A DNA stretch of 56,773 nucleotides from an uncultured Alphaproteobacteria bacterium. GTDB lineage: Bacteria; Pseudomonadota; Alphaproteobacteria; Sneathiellales; Sneathiellaceae. The notes below the pieces were generated by a model. It worked only from the letters and a program-made list of their open reading frames with translations. It did no database searches and was not told where the DNA came from. The stretch's first letter is position 1; each line of letters begins with the position of its first letter. The position numbers were made by a program, and so were the translations under genes. Positions 8,589 through 17,406 of this stretch are shown one piece after another. The stretch is from contig CAJXWA010000003.1 in assembly GCA_913062525.1 (NCBI GenBank), positions 1 through 56,773 of the forward strand. The letters are read 5' to 3'.

Positions 8589-9494
8589 ATGAAAGATCCC
8601 TATACCGTTTTGGGTGTTGCGAAATCATCAACCCAAAAGGAAATAAAATCGGCTTACCGTAACCTTGCTAAAAAACTGCATCCAGATACGAATTCTGGCG
8701 ACGAAAAAATTGCAGAAAAATTCAAGGAAGTGTCAGCCGCGTATAACATTCTGGGCGATGAAAAACTACGTACGCGTTTTGATCGCGGTGAAATTGATGC
8801 CAATGGCCAAGAAAAGCATAGCTTTGGCGGCGGTGGACGCGGTGGTTTCAATGAAGCCGGTGGCGGCTTTGGTGGCGGCTCAGACGATCTGTTTTCTGAA
8901 ATTTTTGGAAATTTCCGTCGAGGGGGTGGGCAACGTCCTCGTGCAACAAGAGGCAGGGATAAGTCTTTTGCCATTGAAGTTTCTTTCAAAGAAGCGTCAT
9001 TGGGCGCAACGCGACGTCTTACACTCGGAGAAGGTGGGAAGACGCTCGACGTTAAAATTCCCGCTGGAATTACCGATGGCAAACAAATTCGCCTTAAAAG
9101 TCAGGGCGATGCCGGTTCTGGTGGCGGTCCCGCTGGCGACATTTTAATAAATGTCAAAGTTAAATCTGATGATGTATTCGAACGTGATGGCAGGAATATC
9201 TATTTGGAATTGCCAATAAGTTTACCCGAAGCCGTGTTGGGAGCGAAAGTTCAAGTGCCGACGGTTGATGGAACGGTAAATTTGAAAGTCCCTGCGGGTT
9301 CAAATTCAGGAACGACGCTTCGCTTAAAAGGCAAGGGTATTGGTAGAAAAGATGCCAGTGATCGCGGCGATCAATTTGTGAAATTGAAAATTGTGTTGCC
9401 AGATGAGCAGGATGAAGATCTGCAAGAGTGGGTATCAAATTGGTCGAAGGAACATCAATATGATGCCCGATCAAAGTTTGGGAAAAAAAGCTAA
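8589..9494 (+). CDS. J-domain co-chaperone (DnaJ/CbpA-like, no zinc finger)
   Basis: 301 residues from ATG 8589 (MKDPYTVLGVAKSS). The N-terminal J domain has the HPD tripeptide (KKLHPDTNSGD), which stimulates the DnaK ATPase. A Gly/Phe-rich region (residues about 80-115) and the C-terminal peptide-binding domains follow (IPAGITDGKQIRLKSQGDAG and VPAGSNSGTTLRLKGKGIG). The cysteine-rich zinc finger of DnaJ is absent, so it is a class II, CbpA-like protein. It stands alone between the Sel1 gene and fabI. Confidence 0.93.
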   Translation: MKDPYTVLGVAKSSTQKEIKSAYRNLAKKLHPDTNSGDEKIAEKFKEVSAAYNILGDEKLRTRFDRGEIDANGQEKHSFGGGGRGGFNEAGGGFGGGSDDLFSEIFGNFRRGGGQRPRATRGRDKSFAIEVSFKEASLGATRRLTLGEGGKTLDVKIPAGITDGKQIRLKSQGDAGSGGGPAGDILINVKVKSDDVFERDGRNIYLELPISLPEAVLGAKVQVPTVDGTVNLKVPAGSNSGTTLRLKGKGIGRKDASDRGDQFVKLKIVLPDEQDEDLQEWVSNWSKEHQYDARSKFGKKS

Positions 9495-9518
9495 TCTAGT
9501 ATTAGTTGGTATATTTTT

Positions 9519-9545
9519 TTGACTGTTTATACTGGTCAATATAAA
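9519..9545 (+). promoter_or_regulatory. candidate sigma-70 promoter for fabI
   Basis: TTGACT at 9519-9524 and TATAAA at 9540-9545 with a 15-bp spacer lie 30 bp before the fabI start. The spacer is shorter than the ideal 17, so this is a tentative call. Confidence 0.35.
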
Positions 9546-9574
9546 AAGAATATTGGTAGTTTTTTAAGGAAAAG

Positions 9575-10408
9575 ATGGGATCCCAAGGGATGACAGTACA
9601 AAACGGCCTGATGAGCGGCAAAAGAGGCATCATTATGGGTGTCGCAAACCGGCATTCACTTGCGTGGGGGATTGCCAAATCCCTACGTGAACACGGGGCC
9701 GAGATCGCTTTTACCTATCAGGGTGAAGCCTTGGGGAAACGAGTTCGTCCGCTGGCAGAAAGTCTGGATTCTGACACTGTCGTGGAATGTGACGTTACTG
9801 ACGATGCCTCCATGGATGAGGTCTTTAGAGTTCTAGAAGAAAAATGGGGCAAAATTGACTTTTTGGTCCATGCCATTGGCTATTCCGATAAATCCCAACT
9901 GCGCGGAAAATATTCAGATACCACGCGGGATAACTTCCTGATGACAATGGATATCTCGTGTTTTTCCTTTACAGCAGTTGCTAGTCGCGCTGCCCGTCTC
10001 ATGACAGATGGCGGAAGTATGATCACGCTGACATATTACGGTGCTGAAAAGGTGGTTCCTCATTACAACGTCATGGGTGTTGCTAAAGCTGCGCTGGAAT
10101 CTTCGGTGAAGTATCTCGCTGCTGAGATGGGCGAGAATGCTATTCGGGTGAATGCCATTTCGGCGGGGCCCGTCAAAACACTTGCCGCATCCGGAATTGG
10201 GGATTTTAGAAAAATCCTTAAGTGGAACGAACAAAACTCACCCCTTCGCCGGAATGTTACAATTGAAGAAGTCGGCGGTTCAGCGCTTTATCTTCTGAGT
10301 GATTTGGGGCGTGGTGTTAGCGGTGAAGTTCATCATGTGGATTCTGGATATCATGTGATCGGAATGAAAAATGCTGATGATCCGGACGATGCTTCATCAG
10401 ATGCCTAA
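9575..10408 (+). CDS. fabI: enoyl-[acyl-carrier-protein] reductase (NADH)
   Basis: Short-chain dehydrogenase that performs the last reduction in each fatty-acid elongation cycle. 277 residues. Hallmarks are the cofactor site GKRGIIMGVANRHSLAWGIA, the substrate-binding loop region LTYYGAEKVVPHYN and the catalytic Tyr-x6-Lys (Y164 and K171, YNVMGVAK). The ATG at 9575 has AAGGA upstream; an ATG five codons later is also possible. The next gene, aroC, starts 31 bp downstream, so the two may be co-transcribed although the pathways differ. Confidence 0.96.
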   Translation: MGSQGMTVQNGLMSGKRGIIMGVANRHSLAWGIAKSLREHGAEIAFTYQGEALGKRVRPLAESLDSDTVVECDVTDDASMDEVFRVLEEKWGKIDFLVHAIGYSDKSQLRGKYSDTTRDNFLMTMDISCFSFTAVASRAARLMTDGGSMITLTYYGAEKVVPHYNVMGVAKAALESSVKYLAAEMGENAIRVNAISAGPVKTLAASGIGDFRKILKWNEQNSPLRRNVTIEEVGGSALYLLSDLGRGVSGEVHHVDSGYHVIGMKNADDPDDASSDA

Positions 10409-10439
10409 GTATTTTCTATAACGTTGAGCGGTAGCCCAT

Positions 10440-11513
10440 ATGTCACATAATAGTTTCGGTCACTTATTTAGGGTTACAACCTGGGGCGAAAGCCACGGGC
10501 CTGCGCTCGGCTGCGTGATCGACGGCTGCCCATCCTTGATTGACATCACTGAAGAAGAAATCCAATTTTGGATGGACCGTCGGAAACCTGGCCAGAACCG
10601 GTTTACAACGCAGCGCCGAGAGCCTGATGCTGTGCAGATATTGTCCGGCGTTTTTGAAGGTAAAACCACAGGAACACCAATCAGCTTGATGATCGAAAAT
10701 GTGGATCAGCGGTCAAAGGATTATGGTGACATCAAAGAAAAATTCCGTCCGGGGCATGCAGATTACTCCTACCAGACAAAATATGGTATTCGCGATTATC
10801 GAGGCGGCGGACGATCAAGTGCGCGGGAGACGGCGGCACGGGTAGCAGCGGGCGGCATTGCACGTAAAGTACTCGGCGATGGCGTGACCATTAAAGGGTA
10901 TCTGACGCAAATCGGTGACAAGGTCATAGATAGAAGCCTGTTCGATATGGCGGAGATTGACAATAACCCCTTTTGGTGCCCTGACGCTGAGATGGCAGAA
11001 ATCTGGACAGAGTATCTCGATGGTATTCGTAAAAACGGATCGTCTGTTGGTGCGGTGATTGAAGTCGTGGCCTCGGGTGTTCCAGCAGGGCTTGGTGCGC
11101 CCATTTACGGAAAGCTTGATTCCGATCTTGCCGGTGCGATGATGACTATTAACGCGGTTAAAGGCGTGGAAATTGGCGAAGGGTTTTCTGCTGCTGCATT
11201 GACAGGTGAGAGCAATGCCGATGAAATGCGAAAGGGAAATGAGAATTCCCCGCGTTTTCTGAGCAATCACGCGGGTGGTATTCTTGGTGGTATTTCCACG
11301 GGTCAAGATGTAGTCGTGCGATTTGCTGTAAAACCCACATCTTCTATATTGAAGCCACGAGCGACCGTGAACAAAAGTGGAGAAGAGACTGATATCATTA
11401 CAAAAGGAAGACACGATCCTTGCGTTGGTATTCGGGCGGTCCCTGTTGGAGAAGCCATGATGGCATGCGTTTTAGCCGACCATCTTCTTCGGCATCGTGG
11501 ACAGCAAGGATAA
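10440..11513 (+). CDS. aroC: chorismate synthase
   Basis: Last enzyme of the shikimate pathway; it converts 5-enolpyruvylshikimate-3-phosphate to chorismate using reduced FMN. Full length at 357 residues. Family signatures are [16 protein letters not shown] near the N-terminus, [29 protein letters not shown] (residues about 102-130, shown here as joined shorter motifs RPGHADYSY and [13 protein letters not shown]) and the C-terminal [14 protein letters not shown]. Nothing looks altered. Confidence 0.97.
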   Translation: MSHNSFGHLFRVTTWGESHGPALGCVIDGCPSLIDITEEEIQFWMDRRKPGQNRFTTQRREPDAVQILSGVFEGKTTGTPISLMIENVDQRSKDYGDIKEKFRPGHADYSYQTKYGIRDYRGGGRSSARETAARVAAGGIARKVLGDGVTIKGYLTQIGDKVIDRSLFDMAEIDNNPFWCPDAEMAEIWTEYLDGIRKNGSSVGAVIEVVASGVPAGLGAPIYGKLDSDLAGAMMTINAVKGVEIGEGFSAAALTGESNADEMRKGNENSPRFLSNHAGGILGGISTGQDVVVRFAVKPTSSILKPRATVNKSGEETDIITKGRHDPCVGIRAVPVGEAMMACVLADHLLRHRGQQG

Positions 11514-11644
11514 GCTAGTAAAATTTTATTTAGATATTTACGATATATTAATCTGGTGTTAATGCGTATTTACTAAACTGTGCAGCCGTTACTCGTAGGC
11601 TTTAGAACGAAGCCTAACCCTCTTGAAAAGAGAAAGGTACAGCG

Positions 11645-12409
11645 ATGTCTGACTTAATCGCGGGGTTTAGTGCCTCGTCTTCCTATAGCTCGTTGGCTCA
11701 GGCAACATCCTATAGCAGCCCTAATAGGGCGGTCTCCTATAATACCACCAAAATTGCGCAAGAAGCGTCTTTTAGTTTTGATGCCATCATAGCAGAAGAA
11801 CATAGTGCGCCTGCCGTTTCGATCCCCTTTGCCGAAGGGGAGAAAAACGGTGATGACATAATTGATGCCCTTGCAGAAAAGCTGGCAGCATTTTTAGAAC
11901 CTTTCGGTGAAAAAGGCGAAAAACTTGCTGAAATTATCACGGCAGCTCTGGAAAGCCTTGCGGACCTTGTTGAAGACACCTCAGTTGATGAGGCGGCACT
12001 TTCCATCGATATCCGGTTTGCACGCATTGAGGAAAGTTATAGTCATGGTGCCCATGGCCGCGCCGGAGTGTTCAGTGGTTTTGCACTTGAAGTAAATGTC
12101 TCAACGAAGACAGTTGATTATGATCCAAGCAGGGCCACAGTGATCACAACCGCTGGTGCGCAAGTTGAGTTTACTCAAACTCAAATGATTGAAGGACATA
12201 AGCGGGGTGTATTTCGCCGTCCCCATCCTGGCATTCAAAGCATGCCGGGATATGATCAGGAGTTAGCTGATCAGACAAAGCAAATTGTGGATTTTTTGAA
12301 AGAAACTAGAAAACAAATGAAAGCATTTTCTCGCGAGGAAGAGCACGGTTTTCGTCACCAAATGAAACAAGCTTTAAAAGACTACAGTCATTACAATATG
12401 CGGGCATAA
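11645..12409 (+). CDS. uncharacterised 254-residue protein
   Basis: I do not recognise a family. The ATG at 11645 has an AAAGG SD. The N-terminal 50 residues are Ser/Tyr-rich (MSDLIAGFSASSSYSSLAQ), followed by an acidic Leu/Ala-rich helical stretch (residues about 75-115, ALAEKLAAFLEPFGEKGEKL). A probable beta-rich middle follows (FSGFALEVNVSTKTVDYDP), then a charged C-terminal helix (QIVDFLKETRKQMKAFSREE). No signal peptide or membrane segment is visible. Between aroC and this gene (11514-11644) are two small inverted repeats, AGGCTT/AAGCCT and CTCTT/AAGAG, just ahead of the start. It ends 15 bp before the convergent LysR gene. Confidence 0.7.
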   Translation: MSDLIAGFSASSSYSSLAQATSYSSPNRAVSYNTTKIAQEASFSFDAIIAEEHSAPAVSIPFAEGEKNGDDIIDALAEKLAAFLEPFGEKGEKLAEIITAALESLADLVEDTSVDEAALSIDIRFARIEESYSHGAHGRAGVFSGFALEVNVSTKTVDYDPSRATVITTAGAQVEFTQTQMIEGHKRGVFRRPHPGIQSMPGYDQELADQTKQIVDFLKETRKQMKAFSREEEHGFRHQMKQALKDYSHYNMRA

Positions 12410-12423
12410 ATACCTGAGACTAA

Positions 12424-13332
12424 CTATGAAGGAGGAAGGCCTAAGTTGCTTTCTTCCTTTATCAGTTTGACGAGCAGTTCAACTCCGGGCCCTGTATGCT
12501 CCGGTTTTGGAACTACCAAATATAGAGTTGCTACACGAGAATAATCACCGGTCGTCGGGATCTTACACAACTCTCCAGTTTCAAGCTCACTTTCAAAGAA
12601 GTGTGCTGGACCCCAACAAAATCCTTGCCCAGATTTCATGATTTCCTTCGCATGATAGAAATCATTAACAGTCCAACGGCGTTCCGCACGCAACCATCCC
12701 AGTGACGGAAATTGGTTTGATTTTGCTGTATCCTTGATGACGAGTTGGAGCTCATTGGCTAAGTCTTTTTGATTTACGGGAATTCCACTTTTTATGAGTG
12801 GGTTATCTCTATGTGCAATTGGAAGTAACGTCACAGTTGTGAGAGGTGTTCCCACATGGCCAGCCGGTATTATAGGCGAAATGACAATATCTGCGGCAGC
12901 CTCTTGAATGATTTCAACTGCTCCAGCTAGTACAATATCTAAAATCTGCAATCGAGTGATTTGATTGGATTTTTGAAATTGCTCTAAAACCTTTGGGATT
13001 ATGGTTTTTGGGAAAATGTTCTCGACCGCCAGTGTAATCTCGCCCTCCCAACCATCATTTAAGAGAGCTGCCAGTTTCTCCAAATCGGCGGCATCTTTAA
13101 GAAGTTGTTGTGAGCGTCGATACAAAACGGTTCCTATCTCTGTAAGATGAAGGCTCTTCCCCTCAACAGTAATGAGATCGACACCCAATTGATCTTGCAG
13201 TTTGGCAACAGCATGGTGAAGGGAGGAATGGCTGCGATTAAGGGATTTTGACGCTTTCAGGTAACCGTCATTATCTATTACGGCGTTAAATATGGCCCAT
13301 TGGGTAAGAGTGATTTTCGAAATGTTGCTCAT
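12424..13332 (-). CDS. LysR-family transcriptional regulator
   Basis: 302 residues, the usual LysR length. The N-terminal winged helix-turn-helix includes DGYLKASKSLNRSHSSLHHA and KLQDQLGVDLITVEGKSLHLT. A periplasmic-binding-protein-like effector domain follows (GEITLAVENIFPKTIIPKVL). ATG start at 13332. It is divergent from the DoxX gene and a palindrome lies directly upstream of its start, so control of itself and of DoxX is likely. The effector is unknown. Confidence 0.93.
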   Translation of the reverse strand: MSNISKITLTQWAIFNAVIDNDGYLKASKSLNRSHSSLHHAVAKLQDQLGVDLITVEGKSLHLTEIGTVLYRRSQQLLKDAADLEKLAALLNDGWEGEITLAVENIFPKTIIPKVLEQFQKSNQITRLQILDIVLAGAVEIIQEAAADIVISPIIPAGHVGTPLTTVTLLPIAHRDNPLIKSGIPVNQKDLANELQLVIKDTAKSNQFPSLGWLRAERRWTVNDFYHAKEIMKSGQGFCWGPAHFFESELETGELCKIPTTGDYSRVATLYLVVPKPEHTGPGVELLVKLIKEESNLGLPPS

Positions 13333-13335
13333 ATT

Positions 13336-13350
13336 GTCTATTTAATAGAC
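13336..13350. promoter_or_regulatory. candidate LysR operator palindrome
   Basis: GTCTATT-T-AATAGAC is a perfect 7-bp inverted repeat only 4 bp upstream of the LysR start codon and inside the LysR-DoxX intergenic region. LysR proteins bind dyads with a T-N11-A core, which this fits. The site would also suit autoregulation by blocking the LysR promoter. Confidence 0.5.
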
Positions 13351-13439
13351 ATAAATGTCCAAAATTAAACAATTTTATTTCATTCAAGAGAATTTATTTT
13401 CCTTAGATCGTTATTTCGCATTATGGATGGATTAAGTTT

Positions 13440-13829
13440 ATGGAAAAATTGGAACCTGTATTTGAGTTGGCCGGGCGCGTCTTGTTGGCGGCTCTTTTTA
13501 TTCCAGCTGGATTTTCAAAAATCAGTGGCTTCGAGGGTACGCAAGGTTATATGGAGGCAATGGGTGTCCCCGGAATGCTTCTCCCTATTGTCATCGCCTT
13601 GGAAATTGGCGGAGGAGTACTGCTTATCGCAGGATATAAAACAAAGCTGGTGGCTCTTGCCTTAGCGGGTTTCTGCTTTGTTTCAGGTTTCTTGTTTCAT
13701 TTTCAGCCTCAAGATCAAATGCAAATGATTTTGTTTATGAAAAACATCGCTATTGCTGGTGGGTTCTTGCTACTTGTCGCTAGAGGCAGCGGTACGTTTA
13801 GTTTGGATAATCGTTTTAAAAAGGCGTAA
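13440..13829 (+). CDS. DoxX-family membrane protein
   Basis: 129 residues with four predicted membrane segments: VLLAALFIPAGFSKI, GMLLPIVIALEIGGGVLLIA, LVALALAGFCFVSGFLFHF and NIAIAGGFLLLVARG. The pattern FIPAGFSKISGFEGTQGYM is the DoxX signature. Family members are small inner-membrane proteins linked to redox or thiol stress in some bacteria; function here is unproven. It is divergent from the LysR gene and probably its target. Confidence 0.88.
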   Translation: MEKLEPVFELAGRVLLAALFIPAGFSKISGFEGTQGYMEAMGVPGMLLPIVIALEIGGGVLLIAGYKTKLVALALAGFCFVSGFLFHFQPQDQMQMILFMKNIAIAGGFLLLVARGSGTFSLDNRFKKA

Positions 13830-13844
13830 GCGTTCACTCGACCA

Positions 13845-13873
13845 GTAAGAGTCCGTCTAACGCGGGCTCTTAC
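13845..13873. terminator. bidirectional hairpin between doxX and dusA
   Basis: GTAAGAGTCC at 13845-13854 pairs with GGGCTCTTAC at 13864-13873 (10 bp, one G-T) around a 9-nt loop. It separates convergent genes and overlaps the dusA stop codon. Confidence 0.5.
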
Positions 13874-14844
13874 CTTTGGGGAACTTTAGAAGCGGCGTCC
13901 GTAAGAACGCTTACTTCTGCGCCTTTTAGGTGGGCGTTTTCAGATATATGCCTGCGCCAAGCACGTGCGCCCGGAAGCCCTTGAAACAGGCCAAGCATAT
14001 GGCGTGTGATTGACTTTAAAGGAACGCCTTTTTCCATTTCCCGTTCAATATACGGCAGTATTTCCTGCACGATTTTCTGTCGTTCGGGGGCTTCATCTGA
14101 AATGCCGTAGTAGCGGTTGTCAATTTGCGCTAGGAAATAGGGGTTTTGATAAGCTTCACGGCCAATCATGACACCATCAACATGCTTCAGGTGATCGTCA
14201 ATTTCTTCTAGTGTTTGAATGCCGCCATTGATAATAATTTCAAGATCCGGGAAGTCTTTCTTTAACTGATAGACGCGCGGGTAATCAAGTGGCGGGACAG
14301 TGCGGTTTTCTTTGGGACTTAAACCCGTTAGCCACGCTTTTCGTGCGTGAATAATAAAAGTCTCGCAGCCGGCGTCTTTAACTGTGCCAACAAAATCGAC
14401 TAGATGCTCATAACTGTCGAGATCATCAATACCAATGCGGTTTTTAACGGTAATGGGTAAATCTGTGACTTGTTTCATCGCGTCAACGCAAGTGGCGACT
14501 GTTTCTGGTTCCGCCATTAAACAGGCGCCGAAGCGACCATTTTGAACTCGATCAGACGGGCATCCAACATTTAGATTGAGTTCTTTGTATCCGTAGTCAT
14601 CAGCAACTTTTGTGCATTTGGCAAGATCAACCGGATCACTTCCACCAAGTTGCAGCGCAAGGGGTTGTTCAGCGGGATCAAAATTTAGGTGCCTAGATGC
14701 ATCTCCAAACAAGATTGCACCTGTTGTGATCATCTCAGTATACAACAGCGCCTGAGACGAAATCAGCCTTAGAAAATATCGGTCATGCCGATCTGTCCAG
14801 TCGAGCATGGGGGCAATGCTAATTGTACGATCTAATTTTGTCAC
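13870..14844 (-). CDS. dusA: tRNA-dihydrouridine(20/20a) synthase
   Basis: FMN enzyme that reduces uridines in the tRNA D-loop. 324 residues. The start ISIAPMLDWTDRHDRYFLR is typical of DusA. The catalytic cysteine is in LNLNVGCPSDRVQNGRFGACL, shown here as NVGCPSDRV. Phosphate/FMN-binding motifs IIINGGI and GVMIGREAYQNP follow. The start is GTG at 14844 with SD GAGGT 5 nt upstream. It is alone on its strand, followed by the convergent doxX. Confidence 0.95.
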   Translation of the reverse strand: MTKLDRTISIAPMLDWTDRHDRYFLRLISSQALLYTEMITTGAILFGDASRHLNFDPAEQPLALQLGGSDPVDLAKCTKVADDYGYKELNLNVGCPSDRVQNGRFGACLMAEPETVATCVDAMKQVTDLPITVKNRIGIDDLDSYEHLVDFVGTVKDAGCETFIIHARKAWLTGLSPKENRTVPPLDYPRVYQLKKDFPDLEIIINGGIQTLEEIDDHLKHVDGVMIGREAYQNPYFLAQIDNRYYGISDEAPERQKIVQEILPYIEREMEKGVPLKSITRHMLGLFQGLPGARAWRRHISENAHLKGAEVSVLTDAASKVPQR

Positions 14845-14949
14845 TTGTACCTCGGCTTTATTCTTAGCCTTGATATAGGAATATGTTTTAAAAACAAAAG
14901 AAAATTTATAGGTTTATTATTCGGTGGCGGTATCCCCCTTGATGAATAC

Positions 14950-14971
14950 AGCCAGTGATGTGGCTTTTTTT
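14950..14971 (+). terminator. orphan intrinsic-terminator-like hairpin on the + strand
   Basis: AGCCA-GTGATG-TGGCT is followed by seven Ts on the + strand. Both flanking genes (dusA and the MFS gene) are on the - strand, so no annotated transcript should end here. It could mark a small RNA or be chance (5-bp stem). Confidence 0.35.
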
Positions 14972-15003
14972 CTATATTTGAATAAGAGGCTATTTCAAGG
15001 AAG

Positions 15004-16266
15004 TTATTCCGCTGGTGCTTGAACCGCCGCCGGTTCGGGAAGCTGTTTTGGCAGCATATAGACAATTAATATGATCAGAGCTGCGGCTGCTGCGAGGATT
15101 TTAAACAGAGTATCAAATCCCCAGTTCTCATAGACGATCGATATTATCGGGAGAGAGGCCGCTAAAACTGAAAAGCTAACCACGTACCTGATGCCATAGA
15201 TACGGGCCCGGTATTTCCCGCTTGCTGTTTTGCCAATCATATAATCATTAATTGGAACTTGGCCAAAGACACCGATCATAAACCCAAATGAGACAATAAG
15301 CGCTAATCCGTCGGTTAGTCCCGATATGATAGAGAAGAAGGTCAATTGAATAGCGGCGACCACAAGGAAAATTCTTCTTGGGCCATATTTATCGAGAGAC
15401 TTACCGACGACGAGCTGCGCCATAGAGGCAACGGCAAAGGTTATAAATGCCAATAACCCCACAATAGTTGCCACATTACCGTCCCCGGTGCCCAGCACGT
15501 TTGCCATCGTATTTGTAATGTTGATGGCGAGATTTTGCATGCGCTCGTCAAAAATCTTTGGCAGTGCAAATGTTGTGGCTTGGAAGATGATTGAGGAGAC
15601 AGCTGTGGTCATAAAAACAATTATCGAGATTCTGATCAACAGCGCCTTGTAGGAATATGCCTCTTGAGAAGTCTGTACAGGTACGCTTGGCTCCGTATTT
15701 GTGGACGTTTGCGTAATGCTTTCCCATCGCATCGCCACGTATACTAGGCCAAGGCCGATAGATATGACGCCTGGAACTACAAAAGCTAATTTCCAGCCAC
15801 CGTTGTCAATAAAGAAACCTGTAGTCAAGGCAGCTGAAGCAACACCGAGATTGCCCCAAACACCAACAGTGGCAATACGCATGCCGGTGTCTCGCCATCT
15901 GGTAGTGACAATGGCCAAGCCAACAGGATGATAGATTGCGGCAAACATTCCAATGGCGAATAATCCAATACCCATTTGAAGCGGCGTTTCAGAAAAACTG
16001 GTGCCAATTGATGCTAAGCCTATGCCCACGAAGAAAACACCTATCATGCCATCGCGGCTCCATTTGTCGGCAAGCCAACCTGCGGGTAAAGAAAACAGTC
16101 CAAAAGCAAAGAAACCCGGTGTTGCGTAAATCAGTAGTTCGGCATAACTCACACCCCAGTCGCGATACAGCGTCAACGCTGCCACGGTTGCGAAGATGAG
16201 AGTTAGGAAATGATCGAGAAAGTGACCGAAGCTCAGCATTAGAAAGTACAATTTATCTCGGCTCAT
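15004..16266 (-). CDS. major facilitator superfamily transporter
   Basis: 420 residues with about 12 membrane segments. The N-terminal FGHFLDHFLTLIFATVAALT, the loop PAGWLADKWSRDGMIG between TM2 and TM3 and the motif IYHPVGLAI resemble the fosmidomycin-resistance-like/YHPVG branch of MFS. The substrate cannot be told from sequence. The C-terminal tail is short and Ala/Pro-rich. It is divergent from an AraC-type regulator; two dyads in the shared 150-bp region suggest that regulator controls it. Confidence 0.88.
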   Translation of the reverse strand: MSRDKLYFLMLSFGHFLDHFLTLIFATVAALTLYRDWGVSYAELLIYATPGFFAFGLFSLPAGWLADKWSRDGMIGVFFVGIGLASIGTSFSETPLQMGIGLFAIGMFAAIYHPVGLAIVTTRWRDTGMRIATVGVWGNLGVASAALTTGFFIDNGGWKLAFVVPGVISIGLGLVYVAMRWESITQTSTNTEPSVPVQTSQEAYSYKALLIRISIIVFMTTAVSSIIFQATTFALPKIFDERMQNLAINITNTMANVLGTGDGNVATIVGLLAFITFAVASMAQLVVGKSLDKYGPRRIFLVVAAIQLTFFSIISGLTDGLALIVSFGFMIGVFGQVPINDYMIGKTASGKYRARIYGIRYVVSFSVLAASLPIISIVYENWGFDTLFKILAAAAALIILIVYMLPKQLPEPAAVQAPAE

Positions 16267-16289
16267 TTTCGCAATCCTAATATATCGAA

Positions 16290-16316
16290 CTCATGTAGTC
16301 CAAAATTGTACATGAG
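16290..16316. promoter_or_regulatory. 8-bp inverted repeat upstream of the MFS gene
   Basis: CTCATGTA (16290-16297) and its perfect complement TACATGAG (16309-16316) are spaced by 11 bp, 23 bp upstream of the MFS start codon. This is a plausible binding site for a dimeric regulator, possibly the adjacent AraC protein. Confidence 0.5.
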
Positions 16317-16368
16317 AGTGATCTTTTATAAATTGAGTGTAGTTTTGACTGTAAATCGATGTCATGCC

Positions 16369-16395
16369 AATATATGTCTAGAAACAGACAATATT
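16369..16395. promoter_or_regulatory. interrupted palindrome near the AraC-type gene promoter
   Basis: AATAT-a-TGTCT, six bases, then AGACA-ATATT makes a 10-bp dyad with one bulged A, 23 bp before the regulator's start. A TTGACT hexamer at 16345-16350 with an AT-rich -10-like stretch near 16369 would place the dyad over the promoter or early transcript. Confidence 0.4.
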
Positions 16396-16417
16396 TCAGA
16401 AAATAGAGCTTTTGGAT

Positions 16418-17200
16418 ATGATCGATAGAGATCTGCGCAGCACAAATGCACTGGATTATCAGGACTTGCCTCAGTTAATGGGCGTGATGCCCAAAGACTT
16501 TTCTGATGGATACGTAATCGCGTGGCACAAACATGATAGGGACCAGTTGTTGTATGCAATCAGTGGCATAATGAGATTGGAGACAAAAGAGGAAGCGTGG
16601 ATTGTCCCCCATAATTATGCCTTATATATACCTGCGGGTACGGATCATCAGGTGCGAATGCATGGTACTGTTCAGATGCGAACTTTATACATCAACGGTG
16701 GCAGGGCGCTAAATAGATCTAGAGGATTGGGAGTATTTTCTGTTTCAAACCTTTTGCGTGAACTTATCTTAGCATTAAGTGATGAGCCTATTCAGTATGA
16801 TCCAGATAGTAGAGCGGGATTAATCGCAAGAATTATAGAACTTGAGATCGAACTTTCGCGTGAGATTTCTCTAAATATACCTTTACCTGAAGATCTGCGC
16901 CTTCAAAAATTATGCGCTGAATTGTTAAAGGATCCATCGGATCGACGCACTCTTTATGAATGGTCGGATACGGCAGGGGCATCCCCGCGAACATTAGCCC
17001 GACTATTTAAAAGTGAACTTGGGATGAGTTTTAATCAATGGCGGCAACGAATTCGGTTTCACGGGGCGCTAGAGGGACTGAACAGAGGCGAGAAAATCTC
17101 AAAGATCGCAGGAGACCATGGTTACCAAAGTGCCAGTGCTTTTGCGTATGCTTTCAAAAAAGTAATGGGGAAAACACCATCTGAAGTCTCGACGAACTAA
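16418..17200 (+). CDS. AraC-family regulator with cupin sensor domain
   Basis: 260 residues from ATG 16418 (a TTG two codons earlier is less likely). The N-terminal cupin-like ligand domain has AWHKHDRDQLLYAISGIMRL and the strand IPAGTDHQVRMHG. The C-terminal AraC DNA-binding domain has two helix-turn-helix motifs: GASPRTLARLFKSELGMSFN and KISKIAGDHGYQSASAFAYA, ending in FKKVMGKTPSEV. Divergent from the MFS transporter, which it probably controls. The inducer is unknown. Confidence 0.92.
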   Translation: MIDRDLRSTNALDYQDLPQLMGVMPKDFSDGYVIAWHKHDRDQLLYAISGIMRLETKEEAWIVPHNYALYIPAGTDHQVRMHGTVQMRTLYINGGRALNRSRGLGVFSVSNLLRELILALSDEPIQYDPDSRAGLIARIIELEIELSREISLNIPLPEDLRLQKLCAELLKDPSDRRTLYEWSDTAGASPRTLARLFKSELGMSFNQWRQRIRFHGALEGLNRGEKISKIAGDHGYQSASAFAYAFKKVMGKTPSEVSTN

Positions 17201-17406
17201 CGAATATTCAACGTCGAGTTCGAGTGGCGGAGTGATGTTAAGTAAAGTCGAAAATACTTTGTGGTGTGCTAGTTTTTAACCCTGTTTCCGAACTAATTTA
17301 AAATCTATGTCCGCAGACCTATGGCAAGTGGCTGGGATATAGTGTAAAATGTCGCCAGTTAAGGGATAGATCAAAGTTTAGGCGCTTAAAGTTTCTGGGA
17401 GGAACG

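Noticed and set aside
8654-9082. Leftward 142-codon frame within the J-domain gene
   Set aside because: It is Pro/Arg/Ser-rich because it mirrors the Gly/Phe-rich coding region on the other strand.
15004-16266. Fosmidomycin or other drug-resistance determinant
   Set aside because: The similarity is at MFS subfamily level only; substrate cannot be read from sequence.
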